64,000 bases of DNA, taken from NCBI GenBank assembly GCA_036272935.1, contig DATAXP010000075.1:62001-126000 (forward strand), written 5' to 3'. The notes below the pieces were generated by a model, which was not told the origin of the DNA, searched no databases, and was given only the letters and a program-made list of their open reading frames with translations. Shown here piece by piece: positions 41,698-49,955 of the stretch. Both the position numbers and the translations under genes were made by a program. How positions within the stretch are numbered: position 1 is the first letter of the stretch; each line of letters opens with the position of its first letter. This stretch comes from DATAXP01 sp036272935. Lineage in GTDB: Bacteria > Planctomycetota > Planctomycetia > Pirellulales > PNKZ01.

Positions 41698-42621
41698 ATG
41701 ATCAGGACGACCTTACTTGTGACGGCAGTGCTTTGGGCGCTCGCCGCGACGGCTTCGGCCGAGTGTACTTGTGCGACACCAGGGTGTACGGGGCATACCA
41801 GTTGGCAAAGCGGCTCGTGGCGGCTCGTCCAGACCGCCAACTTCCGCGTCTGTGTCCTGGCCACCGAAGCAGAGGCCCTAAGCCTCGCCATCTCGTGCGA
41901 GCAGCTTCGGGGACACCTCTGCGACAAATGGCTCGGCCCATTCGGCGTCGACGCAGCCGTGCAAACCTGGTCGCCGAAATGTTACGTGGTCGTGCATCCG
42001 ACGGCCGAAAGTTATCTGCGTGAAGTCGGGCCGGGACAACAGACGGCCGGTTCCTCACTGATCGAACTCGGCACCCAATCGGTCGCCGCCCGTCGGATCG
42101 ATCTGCGGGCCGACCATCCCGAAGGATACCGCGACGCCCTGGCCCACGAGATGACGCATGTCGTGGTGGCCGAGCGCTTTGTTGAACGTCAGATTCCGCG
42201 CTGGGCCGACGAGGGGATGGCGGTGCTCGCCGATTCGCAGGCGAAGCAATTGGCCCACCTGGTCGACCTGCACGATGCCCATCACCGTGGACGCACCTTC
42301 CGGCTGGCCGAGCTTTTTGCCCTGCAAGAATATCCGACGCCCGATCAGCAGGCGGTCTTTTACGGCCAGAGCATTTCGCTGGCGAAGTACCTGGTCGAGC
42401 GCGGCTCGGCCGAGCAGTTCGTGCGGTTCGTCGAGCTGGCCACGCACAGCGGTTACGATACGGCCGCGCGGTCGGTGTACGGATTCGAAAGCGTCGGCGA
42501 TCTGGAACGGCAATGGCGAGTTCATCTTGCCTCGCCGCGGGCCCGCATGGCGAGCGACGACAAGCCGCCGTCGCGGAACACGCCGCTGATCGGCCGGCAG
42601 GTATCGCTGGTGCGCCAGTAA
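41698..42621 (+). CDS. Secreted gluzincin-like metallopeptidase
   Basis: 307-aa exported protein with signal peptide MIRTTLLVTAVLWALAATASA and a Cys-rich start (ECTCATPGC). The zinc site HEMTH at residues 150-154 (LAHEMTHVVVAERF) is followed 18 residues later by Glu172 in WADEGMAVLAD, the gluzincin pattern HExxH..E seen in peptidase MA-like (DUF1570-type) proteins. The C-terminal helical part (FYGQSISLAKYLVERGSAEQFVRFVE) is also typical. Active residues are intact, so it is probably a working secreted protease; its target is unknown. Confidence 0.8.
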   Translation: MIRTTLLVTAVLWALAATASAECTCATPGCTGHTSWQSGSWRLVQTANFRVCVLATEAEALSLAISCEQLRGHLCDKWLGPFGVDAAVQTWSPKCYVVVHPTAESYLREVGPGQQTAGSSLIELGTQSVAARRIDLRADHPEGYRDALAHEMTHVVVAERFVERQIPRWADEGMAVLADSQAKQLAHLVDLHDAHHRGRTFRLAELFALQEYPTPDQQAVFYGQSISLAKYLVERGSAEQFVRFVELATHSGYDTAARSVYGFESVGDLERQWRVHLASPRARMASDDKPPSRNTPLIGRQVSLVRQ

Positions 42622-42659
42622 GCCGGATGATTCAACGGAAGAATCCGGCCTAGGCCGAC

Positions 42660-43640
42660 CTATTTCTTCTGCCACACGTCGCCCGTTTCGAGCACGCTGC
42701 GGACGGCGTCGCTGTTGAGCCATTGCCGTGCCTCGGCGTCGTTGCGCAGATAGGCATCCCAAAACGCCGTCGTGATGGCCAGCACCGCGCGGTGATGGTT
42801 CGGATTCCGCGGCTTCGATTCACCCGGCAAAGTGCGATCGCTGAAAGCGGAGTGTTCGGCGTTTTCGAGCACAAGCTGGTACTTCTCCCCGGTCGGCAAG
42901 GCCTCATACACCGCCAGCCGCTCTTTCGGGTCGGTGTCGCTGATCGGGCTGCCATCGTTGGTGCCAGTGAGCAGCAGCCACGGAATCTTCACGTCGCCAA
43001 AGGCCTTGTTGTTGTCGCCGATCCGCGCCTGGCTGGGACTCATCAACACCGCGGCCTTGATGCGCGGATCGGTGATCGGCTTGCCGACGGGGAACTTTTG
43101 GCCGCTTACCGCCTGCGTGGTCACCGCGCCGAACGAATGCCCCGACATGCCGACATGTGCCAGATCGAGTCGACCGTGCAGTGCGTGATCGTCGGCATCG
43201 TTCCAACGCGCAAGCTGGTCGAGCACCGCGGGAATGTCTCGCACACGGAGCTGGAAGTTGGCGAAGCTCGCCGCTTTTTTCAAGGCGGTCATCCGCTCGC
43301 TCAGCGGCGCCTCTTGCCAAACCTGGCTATCACTTCCGGCATGCTGCACGTAGACGACAACGTAGCCGCGCGCGGCCCAGTGCTTGCCGAGATACGCGCT
43401 CCCCACGCGCGAACCACCCAGCCCGTGGCTGAACAGCACGACCGGGGCAGGAGCTTTTTCCTTTGGCAGGTACACGCGAATCGGAATCGTGCGCGAGCGG
43501 GTTTCGTCAACGACGTCCAGATCGATCGGCTCCGGTGTGCTCTGGTCGATTGCCAGCGGATCGTAGGCCGCCTCGAGCCGCGGCGCGGCACCAAATACGA
43601 TAGCCGCGATCACCAGGACAAAGCTGCACAGCACTCGCAT
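42660..43640 (-). CDS. Secreted alpha/beta hydrolase, PAF-acetylhydrolase-like
   Basis: 326 aa with signal peptide MRVLCSFVLVIAAIVFGAAPRLEA. The fold is a serine alpha/beta hydrolase: oxyanion region LFSHGLGGSRVG (about 70), nucleophile Ser169 in GHSFG, Asp near LLTGTNDG and a His in ENAEHSAFSD. The N-terminal domain IDLDVVDETRSRTIPIRVYLP and the long central helical part resemble platelet-activating-factor acetylhydrolase/dienelactone hydrolase-type esterases frequent in planctomycetes. Natural ester substrate unknown. It is convergent with the metallopeptidase gene, 38 bp apart. Confidence 0.85.
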   Translation of the reverse strand: MRVLCSFVLVIAAIVFGAAPRLEAAYDPLAIDQSTPEPIDLDVVDETRSRTIPIRVYLPKEKAPAPVVLFSHGLGGSRVGSAYLGKHWAARGYVVVYVQHAGSDSQVWQEAPLSERMTALKKAASFANFQLRVRDIPAVLDQLARWNDADDHALHGRLDLAHVGMSGHSFGAVTTQAVSGQKFPVGKPITDPRIKAAVLMSPSQARIGDNNKAFGDVKIPWLLLTGTNDGSPISDTDPKERLAVYEALPTGEKYQLVLENAEHSAFSDRTLPGESKPRNPNHHRAVLAITTAFWDAYLRNDAEARQWLNSDAVRSVLETGDVWQKK

Positions 43641-43816
43641 GATCGATCTCCGTTGCCGAAATCAATTGCCGCCGCACGAATTCAAACCCCACCGACGCAG
43701 ACTAGTTTCGCATGCGATCTTTCCATATACCACGGCAGACGCTTGATAAGCATAGCGCGATGATTCAGAATCGGGAGCGTTCTTCCTTCCCCGCACGTCC
43801 CGCCTGGAGCCCCGCC

Positions 43817-45217
43817 ATGCCGCGCTCGTGGATCGTCGCCATTGCCTGCCTGTTCACGATCGCCGGTGCCCTGCTGTTCTCGGCCCAGTCGCTGTCGGCC
43901 CAGAACATTCCGCCCACCGGGTTCGTCGCCTTGTTCAATGGCACCGACATGGCCGGTTGGCATGGCATGGGGACCTTCGACATCCGCAAGTACGCCGCGA
44001 TGAGCGACGAGGAACGTGCCGCGAAACTAGCAGCCGACCTGACTGATATGCAAGCGCACTGGAAGGTCGAGGACGGTGAACTGGTCAACGACGGCAAGGG
44101 AATGTACGCCACGACCGACAAGGACTACGGCGACGTCGAGATGCTGGTCGACTGGAAGATGTTGCCGCTGGGCGATAGCGGCGTGTATCTGCGCGGCACG
44201 CCGCAGGTGCAAATCTGGGACTACACGCCTCAAAGCAAGAGCTGGGAGCGCGGCGCGAGCAAGGGGTCGGGCGGATTGTTCAACAACAATCTCGGCTCGC
44301 CTGGCCGCGATCCGCTGGTGTTGGCCGACAAGCCATTTGACGAGTGGAACAACTTCCGCATCACGCTCACCGGCGCCCGCACTACCGTGATCTTCAACGA
44401 CAAACTGGTCGTTGACCATGCGAACTGGGAGAACTACTTCGACCGACCGACGCCAAAGCTTCCCGATGGTCCCGATTACGATCCGGTCCGCCAGGCGATC
44501 CACAAGGCCGGCAACTCGGCGAACCCGCTGTTCGCCACCGGGCCGATCCAGTTGCAGACGCACGGCTCGGAGATTCGCTGGCGGAACGTGTTCGTGCGCG
44601 AGATTCCTGCCGACGAGGCCAATGGCATTCTCGCCAAGGATGGCGACGATGGCTTTGAAACGATCTTCAACGGCCGCGATTTCACCGGCTGGTCGGGCGA
44701 CACCGAAAACTACGAGATCGTCGACGGAGCGATCGTCTGCAAGGAAAAGAAAGGTGGCAACGTCTTCACCTCCGCCGAGTACGGCGACTTCGTGGTGCGG
44801 CTCGAATTCAAGTTGCCACCGGGAGGGAACAACGGCCTGGCGATTCGCTATCCCGGTTCAGGCCGCCCGGCGTACGATGGCATGTGCGAAATCCAGGTGC
44901 TCGACACCGAGCATCCGCGCTACGAGAAGATCGATCCTCGCCAGGCGCATGGGTCGGTGTACGGCATGATTCCGGCGCATCGCGGCTACCTGCGCCCCGT
45001 GGGCGAGTGGAACTTCCAAGAAGTGACGGTCAAAGGTCCGACGATCAAGGTCGAGTTGAACGGCTCGCCGATTCTCGAAGGGGACGTGAGCAAGGTGACC
45101 GACTTCATGCACGGCACCGATCATCCCGGTCTCACGCGCACCACCGGGCATTTTGGTTTTGCCGGGCACAACGAACCGGTGGCCTTCCGCAACATTCGCA
45201 TCAAGCGACTCGATTGA
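43817..45217 (+). CDS. Double DUF1080 protein, sugar-binding/hydrolysing
   Basis: 466 aa from ATG 43817, which opens a signal peptide (PRSWIVAIACLFTIAGALLFSA) and follows GGAG by eight bases. Two concanavalin-like DUF1080 (3-keto-disaccharide hydrolase) domains are present: FVALFNGTDMAGWHGMG (about 35-235) and FETIFNGRDFTGWSGDTENYEIVDG (about 275-466), each with the FNG-x-D-x-GW start and the GDSGVYLRG or GGNNGLAIRYPG loop; repeated IRWRNVFVRE and VAFRNIRIKR strands close each half. Family members act on 3-keto-glycosides or bind glycans. The gene ends convergently, overlapping the methyltransferase gene by 17 bp. Confidence 0.88.
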   Translation: MPRSWIVAIACLFTIAGALLFSAQSLSAQNIPPTGFVALFNGTDMAGWHGMGTFDIRKYAAMSDEERAAKLAADLTDMQAHWKVEDGELVNDGKGMYATTDKDYGDVEMLVDWKMLPLGDSGVYLRGTPQVQIWDYTPQSKSWERGASKGSGGLFNNNLGSPGRDPLVLADKPFDEWNNFRITLTGARTTVIFNDKLVVDHANWENYFDRPTPKLPDGPDYDPVRQAIHKAGNSANPLFATGPIQLQTHGSEIRWRNVFVREIPADEANGILAKDGDDGFETIFNGRDFTGWSGDTENYEIVDGAIVCKEKKGGNVFTSAEYGDFVVRLEFKLPPGGNNGLAIRYPGSGRPAYDGMCEIQVLDTEHPRYEKIDPRQAHGSVYGMIPAHRGYLRPVGEWNFQEVTVKGPTIKVELNGSPILEGDVSKVTDFMHGTDHPGLTRTTGHFGFAGHNEPVAFRNIRIKRLD

Positions 45218-45887
45218 CGGTTCGTTCGTCGTCGGCGGCCGCCGAGAAGTTGTACGCGAAGCCGAAAAAGTCGCGAAGCAGCGAAGCGGTTAAAAGATTT
45301 GCCACCTTGTACTTCACGGCGGTGATCTGGGGGACGACCTGCCGCGGCTCGAAGCCGCTCGATTCCAGCAACTCGCAAATGGTGCTGCGCGTGAAGAATC
45401 TCAGGTGGGTCCAATCCATGATTCCTTGGTCCTCGTATTTCCATTTGCCAGTGCACAGCAGCGGCAGCAGCACGCTTACGTGGCGCACGTTGGGCAGTGC
45501 GCCGATGAGCTGGCCCCCAGGAGCGGTCAGTTTCCGTAACTTTCTCAATACGGCCCAAGGATCGCTAACGTGCTCAAGAACAAAACTCGCAATCACGAGG
45601 TCGAATGATTGTTCCGGCCAAGGAAGCTCCTCAGATTCGATGTCGCCGGTCACCACCTCGTCAACATCCGCGTTACGCCGTGCCTCTTCGGCCACTCCGG
45701 GAAAGATTTCGACGCCGGCGACAAATTCGGCGCCGCGTCGCTTGAAATGGCTTAAGACACGACCCGTCGCGCATCCGACATCGAGTACCCGTTTGGGCGT
45801 GCCACTGACAAGCGACACCAACGGCATCCTCAAGCGATTGAAGTAGTCGCCTTGGACCGTGAATTCGGAGTTCAGCATCGCTCGCAC
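45201..45887 (-). CDS. Class I SAM-dependent methyltransferase
   Basis: 228-aa cytosolic methyltransferase (type 11/UbiE-like) with motif I VLDVGCATGRVL, acidic GVEIFPGVAEEA, GDIES, motif post-I FDLVIASFVLEHV and LRKLTAPGGQLIGALPN. The last third (DWTHLRFFTRSTICELLESSGFEP) is found in methyltransferases linked to glycosyltransferase or polysaccharide loci, but no such cluster is here. The 3' ends of this gene and the DUF1080 gene overlap by 17 bp on opposite strands. Confidence 0.88.
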   Translation of the reverse strand: MRAMLNSEFTVQGDYFNRLRMPLVSLVSGTPKRVLDVGCATGRVLSHFKRRGAEFVAGVEIFPGVAEEARRNADVDEVVTGDIESEELPWPEQSFDLVIASFVLEHVSDPWAVLRKLRKLTAPGGQLIGALPNVRHVSVLLPLLCTGKWKYEDQGIMDWTHLRFFTRSTICELLESSGFEPRQVVPQITAVKYKVANLLTASLLRDFFGFAYNFSAAADDERTVNRVA

Positions 45888-45941
45888 TGCCCGGGGGACA
45901 GAGGCATCCTGGGAACGTCACCTTCCACGATAATCCCTGGC

Positions 45942-46223
45942 TCAAATCTCTCCCAACTGACGGCGATAGTCGTCGCGCTCGCGGCGGGTCGCTTCCAGGT
46001 CGAACATCAGGTACTTCATGTCGAGCCGCACTTGGCTGAGTGCGTCCTGCACCAGGTTCATGATCTTGCGGCGGCGCTGCGTCCCCTCGACGACGCGGCG
46101 CAACGCCGGTGCTAGCTGCTCGCGGATGGTTTCTGGGAGCGAATCGATCGACGCCTGCAACTGCACGACGTCGTAGGGGACTTCTTCGATTCCGGTCCGG
46201 GACGAACGGGACTCGGTATTCAT
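45942..46223 (-). CDS. Small coiled-coil protein, unknown
   Basis: 93-aa protein with an unstructured, Ser/Arg-rich start (NTESRSSRTGIEE) and a helical, coiled-coil-prone rest (LPETIREQLAPALRRVVEGTQRRRKIMNLVQDALSQVRLDMKYLMFDLEATRRERDDYRRQL). No catalytic motif. It ends 54 bp before the methyltransferase start on the same strand and could be in the same transcript. Conserved-looking but not assigned to a family. Confidence 0.7.
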   Translation of the reverse strand: MNTESRSSRTGIEEVPYDVVQLQASIDSLPETIREQLAPALRRVVEGTQRRRKIMNLVQDALSQVRLDMKYLMFDLEATRRERDDYRRQLGEI

Positions 46224-46550
46224 CAGGCAACCTCGGGTGAACGCGACGAGTGACGGGTGACGAGCGATGCCATCTAAAGCAGACGCGATGCCAGGACGGT
46301 CGTGGAGCTGAGTAGCGTCGTCGCAAGTCGAGCATTAACAATCACTTAAAGTCTTATCAGCACTCGCCGCTCTACGAGGCCCGCATGTGGCGGTAATGCC
46401 ACAACTCGTCTAGAGCAGGATCGCAAAGCCTGCTACAACTGCGGTTTACGTCGACTGTCGCCATCTAGCGCCCGGATGGGGTGTTTTGGCGACGCCAGGA
46501 CCGCGAAATTCGTTCGCCGCATGCGTGGAGCAAAGGAAGGCTGCCAGAGC
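46224..46550. other. Intergenic, no gene recognised
   Basis: 327 bp between the divergent coiled-coil and large secreted protein genes. It contains a small repeat of GTGACGAGTGACGGGTGACG type words at about 46236-46262 and a moderately AT-rich stretch 46320-46370 (GAGCATTAACAATCACTTAAAGTC) that is a likely promoter region for one or both genes. No RNA motif seen. Confidence 0.4.
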
Positions 46551-49448
46551 ATGGCTCGCGATGCGCCGCTGCCGGGTTGGCTGCGCGTGTTCGGTACCGG
46601 CTTGCTGCTGTTGGTCGTGGCTGATCGCTCGATCTTGGCTGCGCGACCGGCCGAAGCGGCGCTGCGCGACGGCTTCGAGACTCCCGAACCGGCATGGATC
46701 GACACGGGCGGCGATGCGCGCTATCGCATCGAAACGCAGGAACGCACGCGGGCCGGATGTCACAGCGGCGACGGCTGCGAATACGTGCAGCTGCAAATGG
46801 TCGGCACCGCACGCAACGCCCTGCTGCGATACACGCTCGGCCGCGCTCCGGTGATTGCCGAAACGAAGGCGAGCCTCTGGGTCCGTGCCGATCGCCCGGG
46901 CACGCAGATCATGGCGCGCGTGGTCCTGCCGCGCGCCACCGATCCGGCAACGCACCAACCGATCTCGATCCTGCTGGCCGGCACCGCCTACACCGAAGTG
47001 AACACCTGGCAGCAGCTCCGGCTCGACGATGTTGCCACGCTCGTCTCGCGACAAGCCTGGGTGCTCCGCGCCCAACAGCGCACCGAAATCGACACGCGTG
47101 AAGCGTTCATCGATTGTCTGCTGCTGAACGTGTACAGCGGTCCGGGACGGCTGGCGCTGTGGATCGACGATCTGGAGGTCGATGGCATCGTCGACGCCTC
47201 GGCTCCCGCCACGGGACCACCGGTCGCTGCCGCGAGTAGTTCCGGCGCAACGCTCGAGCGCCAGCGCCGTGCGACCGTCGAGTTCAACGGCAGCGTGTTG
47301 CTCGTCGAGGGGCGGCCGTTTTTTCCGCGCGCCATCGAGCACCATGGCGAACCGCTGCGTTGGCTTCGCGAGCGGGGCTTCAACGCCGTGAAACTCACGG
47401 CCCCGCCGTCCGATGCAATGTTGACCGAGGCGGAGCGTGCCGGCATCTGGCTGGTCTGTCCGCCACCGCCGCTCGGCGGTGCCGCGCGTGCCCCCGGCGC
47501 GGTCGATCGCCCCGCAAACATTCCGGCGAAATACGATCGCGTGATTGCCTGGGACCTGGGAAGCGGCCTGGCGGCAGGCGATCAGGATGCGACCAAACGC
47601 GTCGGCGACCAGGTGCGGGCGGCCGATCCCTACACTGCGCGGCCCACGCTCTGCGCGCCGGAAGAAGAGCTGCACGCCTACAGTCGCCGGGCCGATATTC
47701 TGATGCTCGACCGTGAACCGTTGGGCACGACCTTCGAGCTGAACGACTACGGCACCTGGGTGCGCGAACGCTCGCGGCTGATGCGCCCCGGCACGCCGAC
47801 CTGGGTGACCATTCAAACCGAGTTGGCCCCCGAGCTGCGCGAGCAGTTCAAGCTGCTGTCGGGCGATGCGCGCTGCGATGCCGGCGTCGATTCCGATCAG
47901 ATGCGCGGCCTGGTGTACACGGCACTGGCGACCGGGGCGCGCGGCCTGTTGTTCCGCTCGCACGCACGGCTCGACGCCGACGACGCCTGGACGCGCATGC
48001 GGGCCTCGTCGCTCGAACTGCTCAATCTCGAGCTGGAACTGCTCGAGCCGTGGACCGCCGTCGGCAGCCACGTCACCAACATCACCAGCAGCAACTACGC
48101 CCCGCCGAAACCACCGCCGCCCGGGACCGCGGGACTGCGCACCGGCGACAAGCGCCAGTTGCTCAATCCACAGCAGCCGGTGAACGCCGAGGTCAACGGC
48201 TTCGTGCTCCACACGGGCCGCGCTCGCTTGCTGTTGCCGATCTGGTCGGGGGGCGGCTCGCAGTTCGTCACCAGTCAATGGGCCGGCAACTACCTGTCGT
48301 TCGTGATCCCCGGTGTGCCCGAAGCGACCGATGTTTACGAAGTCACCTCGAGCGGCCTGCGACCGCCGTTCAAGAAGCACCGCGTGACCGGCGGCATCCG
48401 CGTGACGCTCGACGAGTTCGGCATGGCCGATACGGTTGTGCTCACGCAAGACCCGTTGGCGCTCGGCACCCTTTCGCGCCGGGCCGCTGAGTTGAGCCGC
48501 CGCTCGACCGAGCTGGAACGCGGCTTCGTCGCCGGCGAACTGCGGTACGTCACCGAGAACGAGAATCGGCTGGCCGTGATGGGGCACACCACGATCAAGA
48601 CCAACGAATGGCTCGCCGCGGCCAACGCCGCCCTGGCACGCAGCGACGAGCGGATGGCGGCCAACGATCTGGCGGCCGCGTATCTCGAAGCCCGCCGTGC
48701 GCGGCGCCCGTTGCAGCGCATCGAGCGCGCCCAGTGGGAAGAGGGAATCAAGCCGTTGTTCTCGCCGCTGGCCGATCCGCTGGCCACGACCTACGTCACG
48801 TTGGCCGAGCATCACCGCTTCATGGCCACGGTGAACGAGGAACGCTGGGGACTGAACCTCCTACCTGCCGGCGACTTTGAGGACATCCAGGCGATGCAAT
48901 CCTCCGGCTGGCAGCACTTGCAGAACCCGCGCGCCGGCATCAACAGCGAAGTCGAATTGTCGTCGCAAGCGAAGCGCGGCGGGCGCACCAGCCTGCGCAT
49001 CGCGGCCCGGTCGGCCGGCGAGGAGCCAATGACCGGCATCATCGAAACGCCGCCGGTGTGGGTCGTCAGCGCGCCGGTCGAGGTGCGCGCGGGCCAATGG
49101 GTGCGCATCCGTGGCTGGGTGTTTGTCCCCAGCGCCATCACCGCCAGTCTCGACGGGCTGATGATCTACGATTCGCAAAACGGCACGGCCCTGGCCGAGC
49201 GCGTTGGCCAGGCCGACGCTTGGCGGCAGTTCACCATGGTGCGCGCGATGCCGCGATCGGGGTCGGTGTCGGTCGTGTTCTCGATGACCGGCCTGGGCGA
49301 AGCGTGGATCGATAACGTGATGATCGAACCGCTGCTGCCGACCGGCACGACGCGCAGCATGGAGCTGCGGCGGCGCGGTTTGCTCGTCGAACGATTGCCG
49401 ACCGCGGTGCCGCAGGCGCAATCGGCGGCGACCAGCTCGTCGCGCTAA
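46551..49448 (+). CDS. Large secreted protein with glycosidase-like core
   Basis: 965 aa from ATG 46551 (in-frame ATG 46518 is possible). A signal segment GWLRVFGTGLLLLVVADRSILAA is followed by a beta-sandwich, carbohydrate-binding-like region (about 45-230: DGFETPEPAWIDTGGDARYRIE, EVNTWQQLRLDDV, LALWIDDLEVDG). Next comes a (beta/alpha)-barrel-like part (about 240-500: VEFNGSVLLVEGRPFFPRAIEHHGEPLRWLRERGFNAVKL, WDLGSGLAAGD, TPTWVTIQTEL) resembling GH5/GH42-type enzymes, though I cannot point to two catalytic Glu with confidence. Residues 760-940 are another jelly-roll (LLPAGDFEDIQAMQSSGWQ). The middle holds helical, Arg/Ala-rich sequence. A role in polysaccharide handling is inference. Confidence 0.75.
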   Translation: MARDAPLPGWLRVFGTGLLLLVVADRSILAARPAEAALRDGFETPEPAWIDTGGDARYRIETQERTRAGCHSGDGCEYVQLQMVGTARNALLRYTLGRAPVIAETKASLWVRADRPGTQIMARVVLPRATDPATHQPISILLAGTAYTEVNTWQQLRLDDVATLVSRQAWVLRAQQRTEIDTREAFIDCLLLNVYSGPGRLALWIDDLEVDGIVDASAPATGPPVAAASSSGATLERQRRATVEFNGSVLLVEGRPFFPRAIEHHGEPLRWLRERGFNAVKLTAPPSDAMLTEAERAGIWLVCPPPPLGGAARAPGAVDRPANIPAKYDRVIAWDLGSGLAAGDQDATKRVGDQVRAADPYTARPTLCAPEEELHAYSRRADILMLDREPLGTTFELNDYGTWVRERSRLMRPGTPTWVTIQTELAPELREQFKLLSGDARCDAGVDSDQMRGLVYTALATGARGLLFRSHARLDADDAWTRMRASSLELLNLELELLEPWTAVGSHVTNITSSNYAPPKPPPPGTAGLRTGDKRQLLNPQQPVNAEVNGFVLHTGRARLLLPIWSGGGSQFVTSQWAGNYLSFVIPGVPEATDVYEVTSSGLRPPFKKHRVTGGIRVTLDEFGMADTVVLTQDPLALGTLSRRAAELSRRSTELERGFVAGELRYVTENENRLAVMGHTTIKTNEWLAAANAALARSDERMAANDLAAAYLEARRARRPLQRIERAQWEEGIKPLFSPLADPLATTYVTLAEHHRFMATVNEERWGLNLLPAGDFEDIQAMQSSGWQHLQNPRAGINSEVELSSQAKRGGRTSLRIAARSAGEEPMTGIIETPPVWVVSAPVEVRAGQWVRIRGWVFVPSAITASLDGLMIYDSQNGTALAERVGQADAWRQFTMVRAMPRSGSVSVVFSMTGLGEAWIDNVMIEPLLPTGTTRSMELRRRGLLVERLPTAVPQAQSAATSSSR

Positions 49449-49516
49449 GCATCCGGTGGCCTGCGAAGCATTTGCACTTCGCTAGCACCGCGGCAAGAAG
49501 AATCGAAAAAGCGGCC

Positions 49517-49545
49517 TTGACCCCTGAAACCAGTTTCCATATTCT
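49517..49545 (+). promoter_or_regulatory. Sigma70-like promoter
   Basis: TTGACC (49517-49522) and TATTCT (49540-49545) are spaced by exactly 17 bp, the best -35/-10 match noticed in this window. A transcript would begin near 49552 and run into the hairpins and terminator ending at 49768. Confidence 0.55.
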
Positions 49546-49551
49546 CCCGCC

Positions 49552-49768
49552 TCACGAGTCGGACGGCCGGAGCAGCGGCCGACTCGCACAAGACACTTCG
49601 AGCCACGTGGAGGGTCCGCATCGGAGCTTTCGAATAGATCGTTCTGCGGACCGCGAAGCGATCGTGCTCTCGGCAAGGAAGCCGGCGGCACGCTTCGTCC
49701 AATCGCTCCCGGAAACGGACTGCGTCCTTTGCCCCCCTGGGACGCGTTCTTTCCGGGGGCTTTTTTTT
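49552..49768 (+). ncRNA. Candidate structured small RNA or leader, unidentified
   Basis: About 217 bases with no plausible ORF, bounded by a sigma70-like promoter and an intrinsic terminator. Stems visible: CGAGTCGG/CCGACTCG (49555-49586, with an inner CCG/CGG); GGTCCGCA/TGCGGACC (49614-49621 with 49645-49652), extended outward by GAG-CACG/CGTG-CTC across an internal loop; CGGC-AAGGAA-GCCG (49671-49684); GTCC/GGAC (49697-49720). GCGTCC at 49722 can pair with GGACGC at 49739, which would cross the terminator stem and could act as an antiterminator. It shows none of the signatures I know for RNase P, tmRNA, SRP or common riboswitches; a 6S-like RNA or a regulatory leader for the hydrolase gene at 49956 remain possible. 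Confidence 0.4.
49731..49768 (+). terminator. Intrinsic (rho-independent) terminator
   Basis: GCCCCC (49731-49736) pairs with GGGGGC (49755-49760), immediately followed by eight T (49761-49768). This is the only classical hairpin-plus-T-tract terminator seen in the window. The nearest upstream gene stops 280 bp earlier, so it most likely ends the non-coding transcript starting at about 49552. Confidence 0.75.
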
Positions 49769-49955
49769 GCGCTCAGCGACGCGCCGCCGGGCGACTTGCG
49801 AACCGGCACGAAAATGCTTCCCCGGCAATAGACGGTCGGTTACAATCGAACGGTAGTCGATCGCCTTCCCGCCGCTGGATTGATTGCTCGCCCTCGCCTT
49901 GGCTTGTCCCGCCTCGACCGGCTCGTCGGTTTCCCCGGCGTCGCACGCGCTAGCC

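Noticed and set aside
46446..48815. 789-codon minus-strand frame opposite the 965-aa secreted protein
   Set aside because: Composition (RRGQR, HADAAGHAV) and lack of any domain show a third-position GC shadow; the plus strand has signal peptide and jelly-roll domains.
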